Of a stretch of DNA of 64,000 bases, positions 32,928 through 41,760 are shown piece by piece. The stretch's first letter is position 1. Each line of letters begins with the position of its first letter. Made by a program: the position numbers and the translations under genes. This stretch comes from Massilia solisilvae (lineage in GTDB: Bacteria > Pseudomonadota > Gammaproteobacteria > Burkholderiales > Burkholderiaceae_D), in the NCBI RefSeq assembly GCF_024753215.1, contig NZ_JANUGV010000001.1, positions 434,001 to 498,000 on the forward strand. The letters run 5' to 3'. Below the pieces are notes generated by a model that saw only the letters and a list, made by a program, of their open reading frames with translations, was not told where the DNA came from and searched no databases.

Positions 32928-35822
32928 TTACGCGAAGCGGCGATCTTCGCCGGCGCCGAACAGGTTGCTCACGCAGCGGCCGCACAGGCCCGGATGCTCG
33001 TGGTGGCTGCCCACGTCGGCGCGGTAGTGCCAGCAGCGCTCGCACTTGGGCGCTTCGGACGCGGTGACGGCAACCGATTCCTCGGCTTCGCCGGCGGCCT
33101 GCAGCGCCTTGGCCTGTGAGGTGATGAACACGAACTTGAGGTCGTCGCCGAGGCTGTCGAGCAGCTTGTACTTCTCGCCCGCAGCCTTGATCACCAGTTC
33201 GGCCTGCAGCGACGAGCCGATCTTGCCTGCCGCGCGCAGCTCCTCCAGCTCTTTCGTCACGGCGGCGCGTACGGCGCGCAGCTCGGTGTACTTGGCCAGC
33301 AGCGCTTCGCCATCGGCCACCTGCGGGAAGGTCCACAGCGTTTGCGTGAAGATGGTTTCCATGCTGGCCTGGTAGCCTTCCGCGCCGGCGAACACGGCCC
33401 AGGCTTCCTCGGCGGTGAAAGACAGGATCGGGGCCATCACGCGCAGCAAAGCGTGCGTCATGTGCCACAGCGCGGTCTGCGCCGAACGGCGTGCTCTGGA
33501 ATCGAGGCCGGTGGTGTACAGGCGGTCCTTGAGCACGTCGAGGTAGAAGCCGCCCAGGTCTTCCGAGCAGTAGTTCTGCAGGCGCGCCACGACCGGGTGG
33601 AACTCGTAGCGGTCGAAGCTGGCGGCCACGTCCTTCTGCAGCTGTTCGGTCATGGCGATCGCCCAGCGGTCGATCTCGAGCATGTCCGCGACCGGCACGG
33701 CGTTGGTGGCCGGGTCGAAGTCGGAGGTGTTCGCGAGCAGGAAGCGCAGCGTGTTGCGGATGCGGCGGTAGGCTTCGGTCACGCGCTTGAGGATCTCTTC
33801 GGACAGGGCCAGCTCGCCCGTGTAGTCGGTCGATGCGACCCACAGGCGCAGGATGTCGGCGCCCAGCGTGTCGCTGATCTTCTGCGGCGAGAGCACGTTA
33901 CCGAGCGACTTGGACATCTTGCGGCCATGCTCGTCCACGGTGAAGCCGTGCGTGAGCAACGCCTTGTACGGCGGGCGGCCGTCGAGCATGGAGGCGGTCA
34001 GCAGCGACGAGTGGAACCAGCCGCGGTGCTGGTCCGAGCCTTCCAGGTACAGGTCGGCCGGGAAGTGCGATTCTTCCTTGTGCGAGCCGCGCAGCACGGT
34101 GAAATGCGTGGTGCCGGAGTCGAACCAGACGTCAAGCGTGTCGCGGTTCTTTTCGTAGTGGGCGGCGTCCTCGCCCAGCAGGTCTTTCGGGTCGAGCTTG
34201 TGCCAGGCGTCGATGCCGTCTTTTTCGATCAGCTTGGCCACCTGCTCCAGCAGCTGCGCGGTGCGCGGGTGCAGGTCGCCGGTTTCCTTGTGGATGAAGA
34301 AGGCCATCGGCACACCCCACTGGCGCTGGCGCGACAGGGTCCAGTCCGGACGGTTGGCGATCATGCCGTGCAGGCGCGCCTTGCCCCAGTCGGGGAAGAA
34401 CTGCGTCTGCTCGATGCCGGCCAGCGCGGTCTCGCGCAGGGTGGCGCCGCCGTCCTTGGGCGTGACGTCCATGCCGGCGAACCACTGGCTGGTGGCGCGG
34501 TACACGATCGGGGTCTTGTGGCGCCAGCAGTGCATGTAGCTGTGGTCGAACATCTTCAGTTCGAACAGGGCGCCCGCTTCGGTCAGCGCGGCGCAGATCG
34601 GCTTGGACGCTTCCCAGATCGTCATGCCGCCGAACAGCGGCAGCGTCGAGGCGTAGCGGCCGTCGCCCATCACGGGTTTCAGGATGTCGTCGTCCTTCAT
34701 GCCGTGCGCTTTGCACGACTGGAAGTCCTCGATACCGTAGGCCGGCGCCGAGTGGACCACGCCGGTGCCGCTGTCGGTGGTCACGTAGTCGGCCAGGTAC
34801 ACGGGCGAGGTGCGGTCGTAGAATTTGTCCGCATTGTGCAGCGGGTGCTTGAAGCGGATGCCGGCCAGCGTCTCGCCAACCGTGGTGGCGATGACCTGGC
34901 CTTCGAGCTTGTAGCGCTCCAGGCAGGACTGGACCAGGTCTTCGGCCAGGATCAGCAGCAGCGGCTTGCCGTCGCGCTCGGCCTGCACCAGCGCGTAGGT
35001 CACTTCCGGGTGCACGTTGAGCGCCTGGTTGGACGGGATGGTCCACGGGGTGGTGGTCCAGATGACGATGTAGCCGTCCCACTGCGGCAGTTTGGGCAGC
35101 GCGAACGCGGCGGCCAGCTTGTCGGGTTCGGCAAACGGGAAGCCGACGTCGATCGCCGGGTCGCGCTTGTCCTGGTATTCCACTTCCGCCTCGGCCAGCG
35201 CCGAGCCGCAGTCGAAGCACCAGTTCACGGGTTTCAGGCCGCGGTACACGTAGCCCTTGTCGAGCAGCTTACCCAGTGCGCGCAGCTCGTCGGCCTCGTT
35301 ACCGTGGGCCATGGTCATGTACGGGTTTTCCCATTGGCCGAGCACGCCCAGGCGGATAAAGCCGGCGCGCTGGCGGTCGATCTGTTCGTGCGCGTAGGCG
35401 CGCGCCTTCTGCAGCACTTCGGCGGTCGGCAGGTTTTTACCGTACAGCTTTTCGATCTGGATTTCGATCGGCATGCCGTGGCAGTCCCAGCCCGGCACGT
35501 AGGGCGCGTCGAAGCCGGCGATGGTGCGCGACTTGACCACCATGTCCTTGAGGATCTTGTTGACCGCGTGGCCCAGGTGGATGTCGCCGTTGGCGTACGG
35601 CGGGCCGTCGTGCAGCACGAACCTGGGGCGGCCGGCGGCAGCCTTGCGGATGCGCTGGTAGATTTTCTTGTCCTGCCACTGCTTGACCCAGCCCGGCTCG
35701 CGCTTGGCGAGGTCGCCGCGCATCGGGAACGCGGTGTCGGGCATGTTGACCGGGTATTTGCTTTGGGGCTTGTCGGCCGCCTTGGCGGGCTTGTTCTGGA
35801 CGGGTTTGCTGTTATCGGACAT
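32928..35822 (-). CDS. ileS: Isoleucyl-tRNA synthetase
   Basis: A 964-residue class I aminoacyl-tRNA synthetase that charges tRNA-Ile, with an editing domain between about residues 190 and 400. The HIGH motif appears as [15 protein letters not shown] and the KMSKS motif as [11 protein letters not shown]. The C-terminal zinc site is CERCWHY with LCGRCVSNL. An N-terminal extension ([19 protein letters not shown]) is usual in Burkholderiales. The start at 35822 was chosen; an in-frame TTG 12 nt upstream is possible. It lies between ribF and lspA. Confidence 0.97.
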   Translation of the reverse strand: MSDNSKPVQNKPAKAADKPQSKYPVNMPDTAFPMRGDLAKREPGWVKQWQDKKIYQRIRKAAAGRPRFVLHDGPPYANGDIHLGHAVNKILKDMVVKSRTIAGFDAPYVPGWDCHGMPIEIQIEKLYGKNLPTAEVLQKARAYAHEQIDRQRAGFIRLGVLGQWENPYMTMAHGNEADELRALGKLLDKGYVYRGLKPVNWCFDCGSALAEAEVEYQDKRDPAIDVGFPFAEPDKLAAAFALPKLPQWDGYIVIWTTTPWTIPSNQALNVHPEVTYALVQAERDGKPLLLILAEDLVQSCLERYKLEGQVIATTVGETLAGIRFKHPLHNADKFYDRTSPVYLADYVTTDSGTGVVHSAPAYGIEDFQSCKAHGMKDDDILKPVMGDGRYASTLPLFGGMTIWEASKPICAALTEAGALFELKMFDHSYMHCWRHKTPIVYRATSQWFAGMDVTPKDGGATLRETALAGIEQTQFFPDWGKARLHGMIANRPDWTLSRQRQWGVPMAFFIHKETGDLHPRTAQLLEQVAKLIEKDGIDAWHKLDPKDLLGEDAAHYEKNRDTLDVWFDSGTTHFTVLRGSHKEESHFPADLYLEGSDQHRGWFHSSLLTASMLDGRPPYKALLTHGFTVDEHGRKMSKSLGNVLSPQKISDTLGADILRLWVASTDYTGELALSEEILKRVTEAYRRIRNTLRFLLANTSDFDPATNAVPVADMLEIDRWAIAMTEQLQKDVAASFDRYEFHPVVARLQNYCSEDLGGFYLDVLKDRLYTTGLDSRARRSAQTALWHMTHALLRVMAPILSFTAEEAWAVFAGAEGYQASMETIFTQTLWTFPQVADGEALLAKYTELRAVRAAVTKELEELRAAGKIGSSLQAELVIKAAGEKYKLLDSLGDDLKFVFITSQAKALQAAGEAEESVAVTASEAPKCERCWHYRADVGSHHEHPGLCGRCVSNLFGAGEDRRFA

Positions 35823-35889
35823 ATGCTGTTTCAAAAGTGGATTCGGTCGTGACGTACAGGTGCGCGGCGCTTGCCGCCGGGCGCGGGCG

Positions 35890-36861
35890 TCAAATTCGGT
35901 CGGTGGCGGTCAGGGCTCCGGCGCGCTGCGCGAACCAGGCGCGCGCCTGCTGGCCGTCGTGCTCGATCGCCGCGGTGAGCGTGGCCAGGTCGCTGTATTT
36001 TTCTTCGTCGCGCAGGCGGGCCAGGAACTCGACGCGCACCAGCTTGCCGTAGCACTCCTGGTGGAAGTCGAACACGTGTACTTCGAGCAGGGTGCGGCCC
36101 TGGTCCTCGACGGTGGGACGCACGCCCAGGCTGGCGACGGCGGGCAGCGGCCGGTCGGCCAGGCCATGCACCTGCACCACGAACACGCCGGACAGGGCGG
36201 GGCGGTGCACGACGTGCAGGTTCATGGTCGGAAAGCCCAGCGTGCGGCCGAGCTTGGCGCCGTGGATGACGTGGCCGGACATCGAGTACGAGTGGCCGAG
36301 CAGGTCGCGCGTGGTGTCGAAGTCGCCGCGGCCGAGCGCGGCGCGCACTTCGGACGAGGAGATGCGCAGCGGGCCGTGCATCACGGCGGGCAGCGACTCG
36401 ACGTGGAAACCGTACTCGCGGCCGGCCTCGATCAGGGTCTGCACGCTGCCGGCGCGCCGGGCGCCGTAGCAGAAGTCCTCGCCGACCATCAGCCATTTGA
36501 CGTGCAGGCCCTGCACCAGCACGCGCTCGGTGAACTCGCGCGGGGAGAGGGATGCAAAGTGGTCGTTGAAGTGTTCGACGATGACGCGGTCGATGCCGGC
36601 GTTGTCGAGGGCGCTGAGCTTGTCGCGCAGGTTGGCGATGCGCGCCGGCGCCTTCGAGTCGTCGCCCATTTTGGCGGCGAAGAATTCGCGCGGGTGCGGC
36701 TCGAAGGTCATCACGGCCGCTTCCAGCCCGAGCCGGGCCGCGGCGCCGGTTACGTGCGCCAGCAAAGCCTGGTGGCCGCGGTGGACGCCGTCAAAGTTGC
36801 CGATCGTGAGCGCGCAAGGAGCACGGGCCCTGTCGTTGGGAAGTCCGCGAAATACCTTCAT
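35890..36861 (-). CDS. ribF: Bifunctional riboflavin kinase / FMN adenylyltransferase
   Basis: A 323-residue enzyme that makes FMN and FAD from riboflavin. The N-terminal adenylyltransferase domain has [14 protein letters not shown] and the ...[13 protein letters not shown] stretch. The C-terminal riboflavin kinase domain has [14 protein letters not shown] and [11 protein letters not shown]. It is the first gene of a minus-strand operon ribF-ileS-lspA-coaBC-dut-(M48-like). The upstream region to 36987 likely holds its promoter, bounded by a REPIN. Confidence 0.96.
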   Translation of the reverse strand: MKVFRGLPNDRARAPCALTIGNFDGVHRGHQALLAHVTGAAARLGLEAAVMTFEPHPREFFAAKMGDDSKAPARIANLRDKLSALDNAGIDRVIVEHFNDHFASLSPREFTERVLVQGLHVKWLMVGEDFCYGARRAGSVQTLIEAGREYGFHVESLPAVMHGPLRISSSEVRAALGRGDFDTTRDLLGHSYSMSGHVIHGAKLGRTLGFPTMNLHVVHRPALSGVFVVQVHGLADRPLPAVASLGVRPTVEDQGRTLLEVHVFDFHQECYGKLVRVEFLARLRDEEKYSDLATLTAAIEHDGQQARAWFAQRAGALTATDRI

Positions 36862-36987
36862 TCGGGTGCTGGGTCAATCCGGAGCGAAATATCAGATTAT
36901 ACGGTCAAGTGGGCTGTTGCACATTGCTGAAGCGGGGAAAGGGCTGGCGCAGGGGCCGGCGAAGCGGGATTTCACGGTTGAGGTGTT

Positions 36988-37098
36988 GTAGGGTGGGCAG
37001 GTTTCCTGCCCACGCGTTCAGACGGCAGAGGTGTAGTCGCAAGCCTTGTGGCATTGCCGGCCTGTGTTGAACGCGTGGGCAGAATCTGCCCACCCTAC
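36988..37098. repeat. REPIN copy G (111 bp, long-loop class)
   Basis: Inverted pair of GTAGGGTGGGCAG units. It lies between the ribF start and the TPR gene, just past that gene's terminator. This is the only copy more than 50 nt (108 nt) from the nearest stop codon. Confidence 0.92.
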
Positions 37099-37148
37099 GG
37101 GAGCCGGCGTGCGTCGAACGGTGGCCAAAATCCCCCAGCCCATGGCCG

Positions 37149-37182
37149 AAAAAAAAGCTGCCGGCGCGGGGCCGGCAGCTTT
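37149..37182 (-). terminator. Intrinsic terminator of the tonB-exb-TPR operon
   Basis: A 12-bp stem AAAGCTGCCGGC (37154-37165) / GCCGGCAGCTTT (37171-37182) with a 5-nt loop. On the minus strand it is followed by eight T. It lies 24 nt beyond the stop of the TPR gene. Confidence 0.92.
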
Positions 37183-37205
37183 CATTGGTGCGATCTGAAC
37201 CGCAA

Positions 37206-38435
37206 TCAGGACATCGGGTGGTTGATGGCCATGATCCAGTAACGGGCCAGGTCGGCTGCGCCTTCCTTGCCGTCCACGCCCTTGAGCGTGTTGATCGCCT
37301 GCTGTTTCTTGCCGGCGACGGCGTACGCTTCGCCCAGGTGCAGCTTGGCGTCCTCGATGTTCTTGACGGTGCCCGACTTGATCGCCTCGTCCATCATCTT
37401 CAGGCCCTTGTCGACCTGGCCAGCCTGCACCAGGCCGTAGCCCAGCGCGACCAGGGCGTCGCCGTCCTTCTGCTTCTTGAACTCGGCTTCGTCGGTGGCG
37501 GCGTTCTTGTTCTGCTCGGCCAGGGTCTTGGCAGCCAGGTCCTTCAGGCGCTGGTGACGCGCCGCATCCGGGCCCTGACCCAGCGCGCCGGCCTTGTAGC
37601 CCTTGTCGATCACCTTGACGGCTTCGGCCGGAGCCTTCGCTTGCAGCACCAGCTGGCCCATTTCCATGAACTCGCTCGGCTTCTTCATCAGGTTGTTGGC
37701 CAGCTTCAGGCGGTACACGTCCACCAGCAGGCGGCCGGAAAAGCCCGGCTTGCCCTGCACGCGGTTGAGCAGATCGTCCCAGTAGCGTGCCTTCGGATAG
37801 CTGGCAGCCAGTTTCTCGATCGTGTTGACATAGCCGGCCTTGTCGTTCTTCTTCAGCTGCACGTTGGCCAGCATGCCCAGCTGGTCTTCGTTCAGGCCGC
37901 CGCGCTTCTCGGCGCTCTTCAGCTCGGTCTCGAGCGCGCTCCAGTTGCCCTGCTTGTAGTAGTTCTGCAGCAGGTAGGCGCGCAGCTTCGGATCATCCTT
38001 TTCCTTGAGCTGCTTTTCGATCGCGGCGTTTGCCTTGTTCAGGTCGCCACCACGCATGTAGATGCCGATCAGGCCCTCGGAGAACTGGGCGCGCTCGGTG
38101 GCCGACAGCTTGCCGGAAGCGAGCAGGGCTTCGAACGCCTTGGCGGCCTGGTCGTAGTCGCCAGCGGCCGAGGCAGCGGCGGCGCGGGTGCGCTCGATCA
38201 GGTAGGTTTCGTTCGGGGTCTTGCCGCTGACGCTGTCGAGCGAGTGCAGCTTGGCCAGCGCGTCTTTGTTCTTGCCTGCCTTCATCAGCTGCTGGGCTTC
38301 CTGCAGCGGCTTGCCGATTTCGGGGCGCACGGTTTCGGCGGCGTAGGCGGGAGCCAGGCCGACGACCGGGGCGGCAGCAGTGAAGCCGAGTGCGGCCATC
38401 ACGAGGCCGAGGTGTGCGAGACGGAACTTGGACAT
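37206..38435 (-). CDS. Exported tetratricopeptide-repeat protein of the TonB locus
   Basis: A 409-residue exported protein. The signal peptide (about residues 1-33) ends near PAYAAE. The rest is helical and repeat-rich, with TPR-like units throughout (for example YDQAAKAFEALLASGKLSA, KGLKMMDEAIKSGTVKN, AKLHLGEAYAVAGKKQQAI). TPR proteins bind partner proteins. Encoded last in tonB-exbB-exbD-exbD, it may link the TonB complex to the envelope, as the TPR protein TtpC does in the Vibrio TonB2 system; that analogy is inference. A hairpin separates it from the second exbD, and a strong terminator follows. Confidence 0.82.
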   Translation of the reverse strand: MSKFRLAHLGLVMAALGFTAAAPVVGLAPAYAAETVRPEIGKPLQEAQQLMKAGKNKDALAKLHSLDSVSGKTPNETYLIERTRAAAASAAGDYDQAAKAFEALLASGKLSATERAQFSEGLIGIYMRGGDLNKANAAIEKQLKEKDDPKLRAYLLQNYYKQGNWSALETELKSAEKRGGLNEDQLGMLANVQLKKNDKAGYVNTIEKLAASYPKARYWDDLLNRVQGKPGFSGRLLVDVYRLKLANNLMKKPSEFMEMGQLVLQAKAPAEAVKVIDKGYKAGALGQGPDAARHQRLKDLAAKTLAEQNKNAATDEAEFKKQKDGDALVALGYGLVQAGQVDKGLKMMDEAIKSGTVKNIEDAKLHLGEAYAVAGKKQQAINTLKGVDGKEGAADLARYWIMAINHPMS

Positions 38436-38462
38436 GTTTGTGAAAATCTTTCCTCAAAATAG

Positions 38463-38487
38463 ACACGGCAGGGAAACCCTGCCGTGT
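38463..38487 (-). promoter_or_regulatory. Intercistronic hairpin between exbD and TPR gene
   Basis: Perfect 11-bp stem ACACGGCAGGG / CCCTGCCGTGT around AAA. On the minus strand it is followed by CTATTTTG, a weak T tract, so it may act as a partial terminator or as an mRNA-processing/stability element that adjusts TPR protein levels relative to ExbBD. Confidence 0.65.
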
Positions 38488-38505
38488 TCGTCACAGTCGT
38501 AAAGC

Positions 38506-38940
38506 TTACTGGAACTGCTCGTTGCCAACCATACCGATCTTGGTGACGCCGAGGCGCTGGGCCGAAGCCATCACGCCAGCGACCACCTTGTACTCGACCA
38601 GCTTGTTCGGACGCAGGTGCACTTCCGGCTGATCGGCCTGGGCGGCCACATTGGCCAGCTTCGCTTCGAGTGTAGCACGATCCGGCACAGGAACATTGTC
38701 CCAGAGGATAGTGCCGTCGAAGTCCACGTCGATCGTCACCACCGTCGGCGGCGTCGTCGGCGGCGGCGGGTTACCGACCGGCATGTTCAGGTTGACCGAG
38801 TGCATCTGCTTCGGAATGGTGATGATCATCATGATGATCAGCACAAGCATGACGTCGATCAGCGGCGTCATGTTCATTTCCATCATCGGTTCCGGATCTG
38901 CGCTGCTGGATCCGGAGCCCGAGCCGACGTTCATACTCAT
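38506..38940 (-). CDS. exbD: ExbD/TolR family biopolymer transport protein (second copy)
   Basis: A 144-residue inner-membrane protein. It has one N-terminal transmembrane helix (MTPLIDVMLVLIIMMIITIP, with the essential Asp in PLIDVMLVL) and a periplasmic domain rich in Pro near its base (NPPPPTTPPTV). ExbD couples proton flow through ExbB to TonB. It is similar in layout to the neighbouring exbD but clearly diverged, so the locus encodes two different ExbD proteins. It lies 57 nt downstream of the first exbD on the minus strand. Confidence 0.93.
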   Translation of the reverse strand: MSMNVGSGSGSSSADPEPMMEMNMTPLIDVMLVLIIMMIITIPKQMHSVNLNMPVGNPPPPTTPPTVVTIDVDFDGTILWDNVPVPDRATLEAKLANVAAQADQPEVHLRPNKLVEYKVVAGVMASAQRLGVTKIGMVGNEQFQ

Positions 38941-38997
38941 AGTGTTTCCTTTCTGGTGTCTGGTTGCCGCCGCGGCCCGGGGGCCGCGGCGAGGGAC

Positions 38998-39426
38998 TTA
39001 GCCCTTGTCAGGCGGTTCGATGACGAAACCGACCTTTTGCACGCCAGCACGTTGGGCCGTGTAGATCACGCGGCCGATGGACTCGTAACGGGTGCTCATG
39101 TCACCACGCACGTGGACTGCCGGTTGAGGGACCTTGACCGATTCCTTCTTCAGGTTCTCAAACAGCTCGTCCGTGTTGGCCATCTTTTTCTGGCCCCAGT
39201 AGATGTCCCCGTCCTTGCTGACGATGATGTTCACGTCTTCCGGCTTGTTCTTGACAGGCTGGTTGACTTCGTTCGGCAGCTTGACGTTCAGCAGGTGCAT
39301 CACTACCGGGCTGGTGATCAGGAAGATGATCAGGAGAACCAACATGATGTCCACGAGGGGCGTCGTGTTGATCTCCGACATCACGGTATCTTCTTCTCCG
39401 CTATCGGAGCCGACACTCATCGACAT
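38998..39426 (-). CDS. exbD: ExbD/TolR family biopolymer transport protein (first copy)
   Basis: A 142-residue ExbD paralogue. An N-terminal cytoplasmic stretch (MSMSVGSDSGEED) leads to the transmembrane helix with the proton-path Asp in INTTPLVDIMLVLLIIFLI. The periplasmic domain follows (VKLPNEVNQPVKNKPEDVNI onward). It starts 2 nt from the exbB stop, which implies coupled translation with exbB. Two ExbD copies after one ExbB are also known from the xanthomonad tonB-exbB-exbD1-exbD2 cluster. Confidence 0.94.
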   Translation of the reverse strand: MSMSVGSDSGEEDTVMSEINTTPLVDIMLVLLIIFLITSPVVMHLLNVKLPNEVNQPVKNKPEDVNIIVSKDGDIYWGQKKMANTDELFENLKKESVKVPQPAVHVRGDMSTRYESIGRVIYTAQRAGVQKVGFVIEPPDKG

Positions 39427-39428
39427 GA

Positions 39429-40325
39429 TTAGCCAACCTTCTTAGCGCTCGCTGCGGCGTTTGCGGTGCTCATCACGCCCGACACCAGCACCGAGTGCAC
39501 GTCAGCCGAGAACGAACGGATGTCTTCCATGGCCGACTTGTTGCGACGGACCAGCCAGTTGTAGCCCAGCACGGCCGGCACTGCCACGAACAGACCGAAG
39601 GCGGTCATGATCAGTGCTTCACCCACCGGACCTGCGACCTTGTCGATCGAGGCGTTACCGGTCATACCGATGTTGGTCAGTGCGTTGTAGATGCCCCAGA
39701 CGGTACCGAACAGGCCGATGAACGGAGCGGTCGAGCCGACGGTTGCCAGGAACGACAGGCCGTCTTGCAGGCGCGATTGAACCTTGTCAACCGAACGCTG
39801 GATCTGCATGGTGACCCAGGTCGACAGGTCGATCTGCTCGAGCAGGGCGCCGTCGTGATGCTGGGTGGCCTTGGTGCCGGTTTCAGCGATGAAGCGGAAC
39901 GGCGAGCCGTCTTTCAGGGCAGCCGAGCCGGCGGCGATCGACGGGGCCTTCCAGAACTTGGCGGCGGTTTCCTTCGACTGCTTGAAGATCTTCATCTGGT
40001 CGAGCAGCTTGGTAATGATGATGTACCACGAGCCCATCGACATCAGCGACAGGATGATCAGGGTGCCGCGCGAGACCACGCCGCCGTTCCACACGGCCTG
40101 GAAGCCGAACGGGTTCTCTGCTTCTTCCGTGGTGGTCTTGGCAGCAGCCGGAGCCGGCGCTTCGGCGGCCGGGGCAGCCGCATCAGCGGCAGCTGCCGGA
40201 GCGCTTGCCGCCGGGGCCGAAGCCTGGTCCTGGGCGAAGGCCGGTGCGGACACCAGGGCAGTAGCCGCCGACACCGAGAACAGGACAGCCGCCAGGAGAG
40301 CGGACAAACGGGTATTCTTAAACAT
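39429..40325 (-). CDS. exbB: MotA/TolQ/ExbB proton channel family protein
   Basis: A 298-residue inner-membrane protein. It has an N-terminal signal-like hydrophobic segment ending at AFAQDQ, then an Ala/Pro-rich periplasmic linker of about 50 residues. Three transmembrane helices carry the MotA/TolQ/ExbB domain (residues about 150-280), including FLATVGSTAPFIGLFGTVWG and EALIMTAFGLFVAVPAVLGY. It forms the proton channel that energises TonB. The cleavable leader plus Ala-rich linker is the long ExbB form. It lies between tonB (82-nt gap) and exbD (2-nt gap). Confidence 0.94.
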   Translation of the reverse strand: MFKNTRLSALLAAVLFSVSAATALVSAPAFAQDQASAPAASAPAAAADAAAPAAEAPAPAAAKTTTEEAENPFGFQAVWNGGVVSRGTLIILSLMSMGSWYIIITKLLDQMKIFKQSKETAAKFWKAPSIAAGSAALKDGSPFRFIAETGTKATQHHDGALLEQIDLSTWVTMQIQRSVDKVQSRLQDGLSFLATVGSTAPFIGLFGTVWGIYNALTNIGMTGNASIDKVAGPVGEALIMTAFGLFVAVPAVLGYNWLVRRNKSAMEDIRSFSADVHSVLVSGVMSTANAAASAKKVG

Positions 40326-40407
40326 GCTTCCTCCAAAAATTAAAATAGACAGTTCGCTGAACAAATGACAACGAAATTTAACTAAGTGAGACGAACAGCG
40401 GTCTCGG

Positions 40408-41064
40408 TTAATCCAGCGTCCAGACGTACTGCACCGGCTGCCAGGTTTCTACCGGCTGGCCATTTTCAGTTGCCGGCTTGAAGCGGCACCTGCCCAGCGC
40501 TGCCTGAGCAGCCTTATCCAGGTCACGGAAGCCGCTCGACTTCGTAATCTTGGAATCTTTCACGCTGCCGTCAGCGCCAATCAGGAACGACACCGTCGAC
40601 GTACCGGTCTCCTCGTTACGCAGCGACGATTTCGGGTAGTCCGGCTTCGAGCACGTATTGAAGTCCACCACTGCCGCGGTCTTGCTCGGGCCAGCGGCCT
40701 TCGCGGGGGACGGCGGGGCCGGCGGGGCCGGGCGCTGCAGCTGGTTGGTCGGCGGCGCCACGCTGGTGGCGTTGCTGATCGGGCTTTGCTGCGGCGGCGG
40801 CTGCTGCACCTGCACTTCCACCGGCGGGATGAACGGAGGCGGCGGGGCCTTCATCTCGGGCGGCGGCGGCGGGGGCGGCGTCTCGGGCGGTGGAGGAGGT
40901 TTGACGTCCTCGATGATCTTTGTTTCCACTGCCTCTGCCATCTTTGTGATCATACGCTTGCCGAGACCGTTGATGATCCCCCAGGCGACAATCACGTGCA
41001 AGACGATGACAATGGCGATACCAGTGAAATTCTTCCCGGGTTCCTTCTCGTGCGAAAAATTCAT
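40408..41064 (-). CDS. tonB: TonB energy transducer
   Basis: A 218-residue protein. A single N-terminal transmembrane helix (FTGIAIVIVLHVIVAWGIIN, with the His of the SxxxH-type motif) is followed by a proline-rich spacer (PPPPPETPPPPPPPEM). The C-terminal TonB domain (residues about 140-218) contains YPKSSLRNEETGTSTVSFLI and CRFKPATENGQPV. It transmits the proton-motive force to outer-membrane receptors for siderophores and other nutrients. It is first in the operon. A TATAAT on the minus strand about 95 nt upstream is the likely -10 element. No clear Fur box was found. Confidence 0.94.
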   Translation of the reverse strand: MNFSHEKEPGKNFTGIAIVIVLHVIVAWGIINGLGKRMITKMAEAVETKIIEDVKPPPPPETPPPPPPPEMKAPPPPFIPPVEVQVQQPPPQQSPISNATSVAPPTNQLQRPAPPAPPSPAKAAGPSKTAAVVDFNTCSKPDYPKSSLRNEETGTSTVSFLIGADGSVKDSKITKSSGFRDLDKAAQAALGRCRFKPATENGQPVETWQPVQYVWTLD

Positions 41065-41156
41065 CCTGCTTTCTCCAATACCAACTCTCTCGTTTTGGTC
41101 CAACTAAACCCACAAAACACGACAAAAAACTAGGGCCGCATCCGGGACATCGCGGA

Positions 41157-41185
41157 ATTATACCTACGAATTCTTTTTTGCACAG
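41157..41185 (-). promoter_or_regulatory. Probable tonB promoter
   Basis: On the minus strand a perfect TATAAT (plus-strand 41157-41162) is preceded, 16-17 nt further up, by a weak -35 (TGTGCA/CTGTGC near 41179-41185). It lies about 93 nt before the tonB ATG, in an AT-rich stretch. Confidence 0.5.
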
Positions 41186-41760
41186 ACATTTTTGGGGGGG
41201 CAAAAGCTCGCCTATTTCCCTGTAAAAAGGGCCTAAAAGCACGCATTCTCACGGGGTCACCCCCTGCTACAGGTCGGTGATCAGTCTATACAAATGGAGA
41301 CGTCTGCATGGGGTGGTTCCTGGATGTGTGGAAGATCAGGGCGTTTTCGCCGGTTCGCCAAATTTTTCACGCCGTTTTTGCTGTTCAGCAAATATCATAT
41401 GTTGCCAAAGTGGCGTTTCTACTAACTATAGCCAGTTTCAGTCGAGGGCGTCGTACTATTGAAAGTCGCTCTCCTAGGAGAGGGCATGACTTCAGGTGAT
41501 AGGGTGGCAATTTATTGATATGCGTCAAAGACAACAGTTCCGCCGGGAAATAGGCTGGGCGGCGTCGACGGACGCCGCCCAGGCGGTGGGGAGAGGTCGA
41601 CAAGAGAACCTGAGCTTGCCGCCTTCGGGCACCGGAGCGGGTGCGCCGTTGGCGCTGCTTCGGTGAATTCAGCATCGGTCCCGGCCTGTGCCGGGACGAG
41701 GGAACACGCCCGGGTGGCGCCGGCAGCGCGTCCGCTACTATTAGTTAACAGGCGGGGAAG
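41186..41760. other. Gene-free region with several palindromes (tonB-spoVR interval)
   Basis: No convincing gene lies here. It is AT-richer than the window average up to about 41540. It contains an extended dyad at 41463-41492 (core CTCTCCTAGGAGAG at 41469-41482 with outer AAGTC/GACTT). An FNR/Anr-like box TTGATATGCGTCAA is at 41515-41528. A perfect 12-bp, 4-nt-loop hairpin is at 41555-41582, and a GTCGT-family REP-like unit at 41673-41700. The hairpin is well placed to end spoVR transcripts although it lacks a T tract. Confidence 0.55.

Noticed and set aside
41065..41160. Fur box upstream of tonB
   Set aside because: No stretch close to the GATAATGATAATCATTATC consensus was found around the predicted promoter, so iron control is not claimed from sequence.
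41190..41199. Poly-G tract (G7) upstream of tonB as a phase-variation switch
   Set aside because: Seven bases is short for slippage control. It lies outside a coding frame and upstream of the probable -10 element; no supporting repeat variation can be seen in one sequence.
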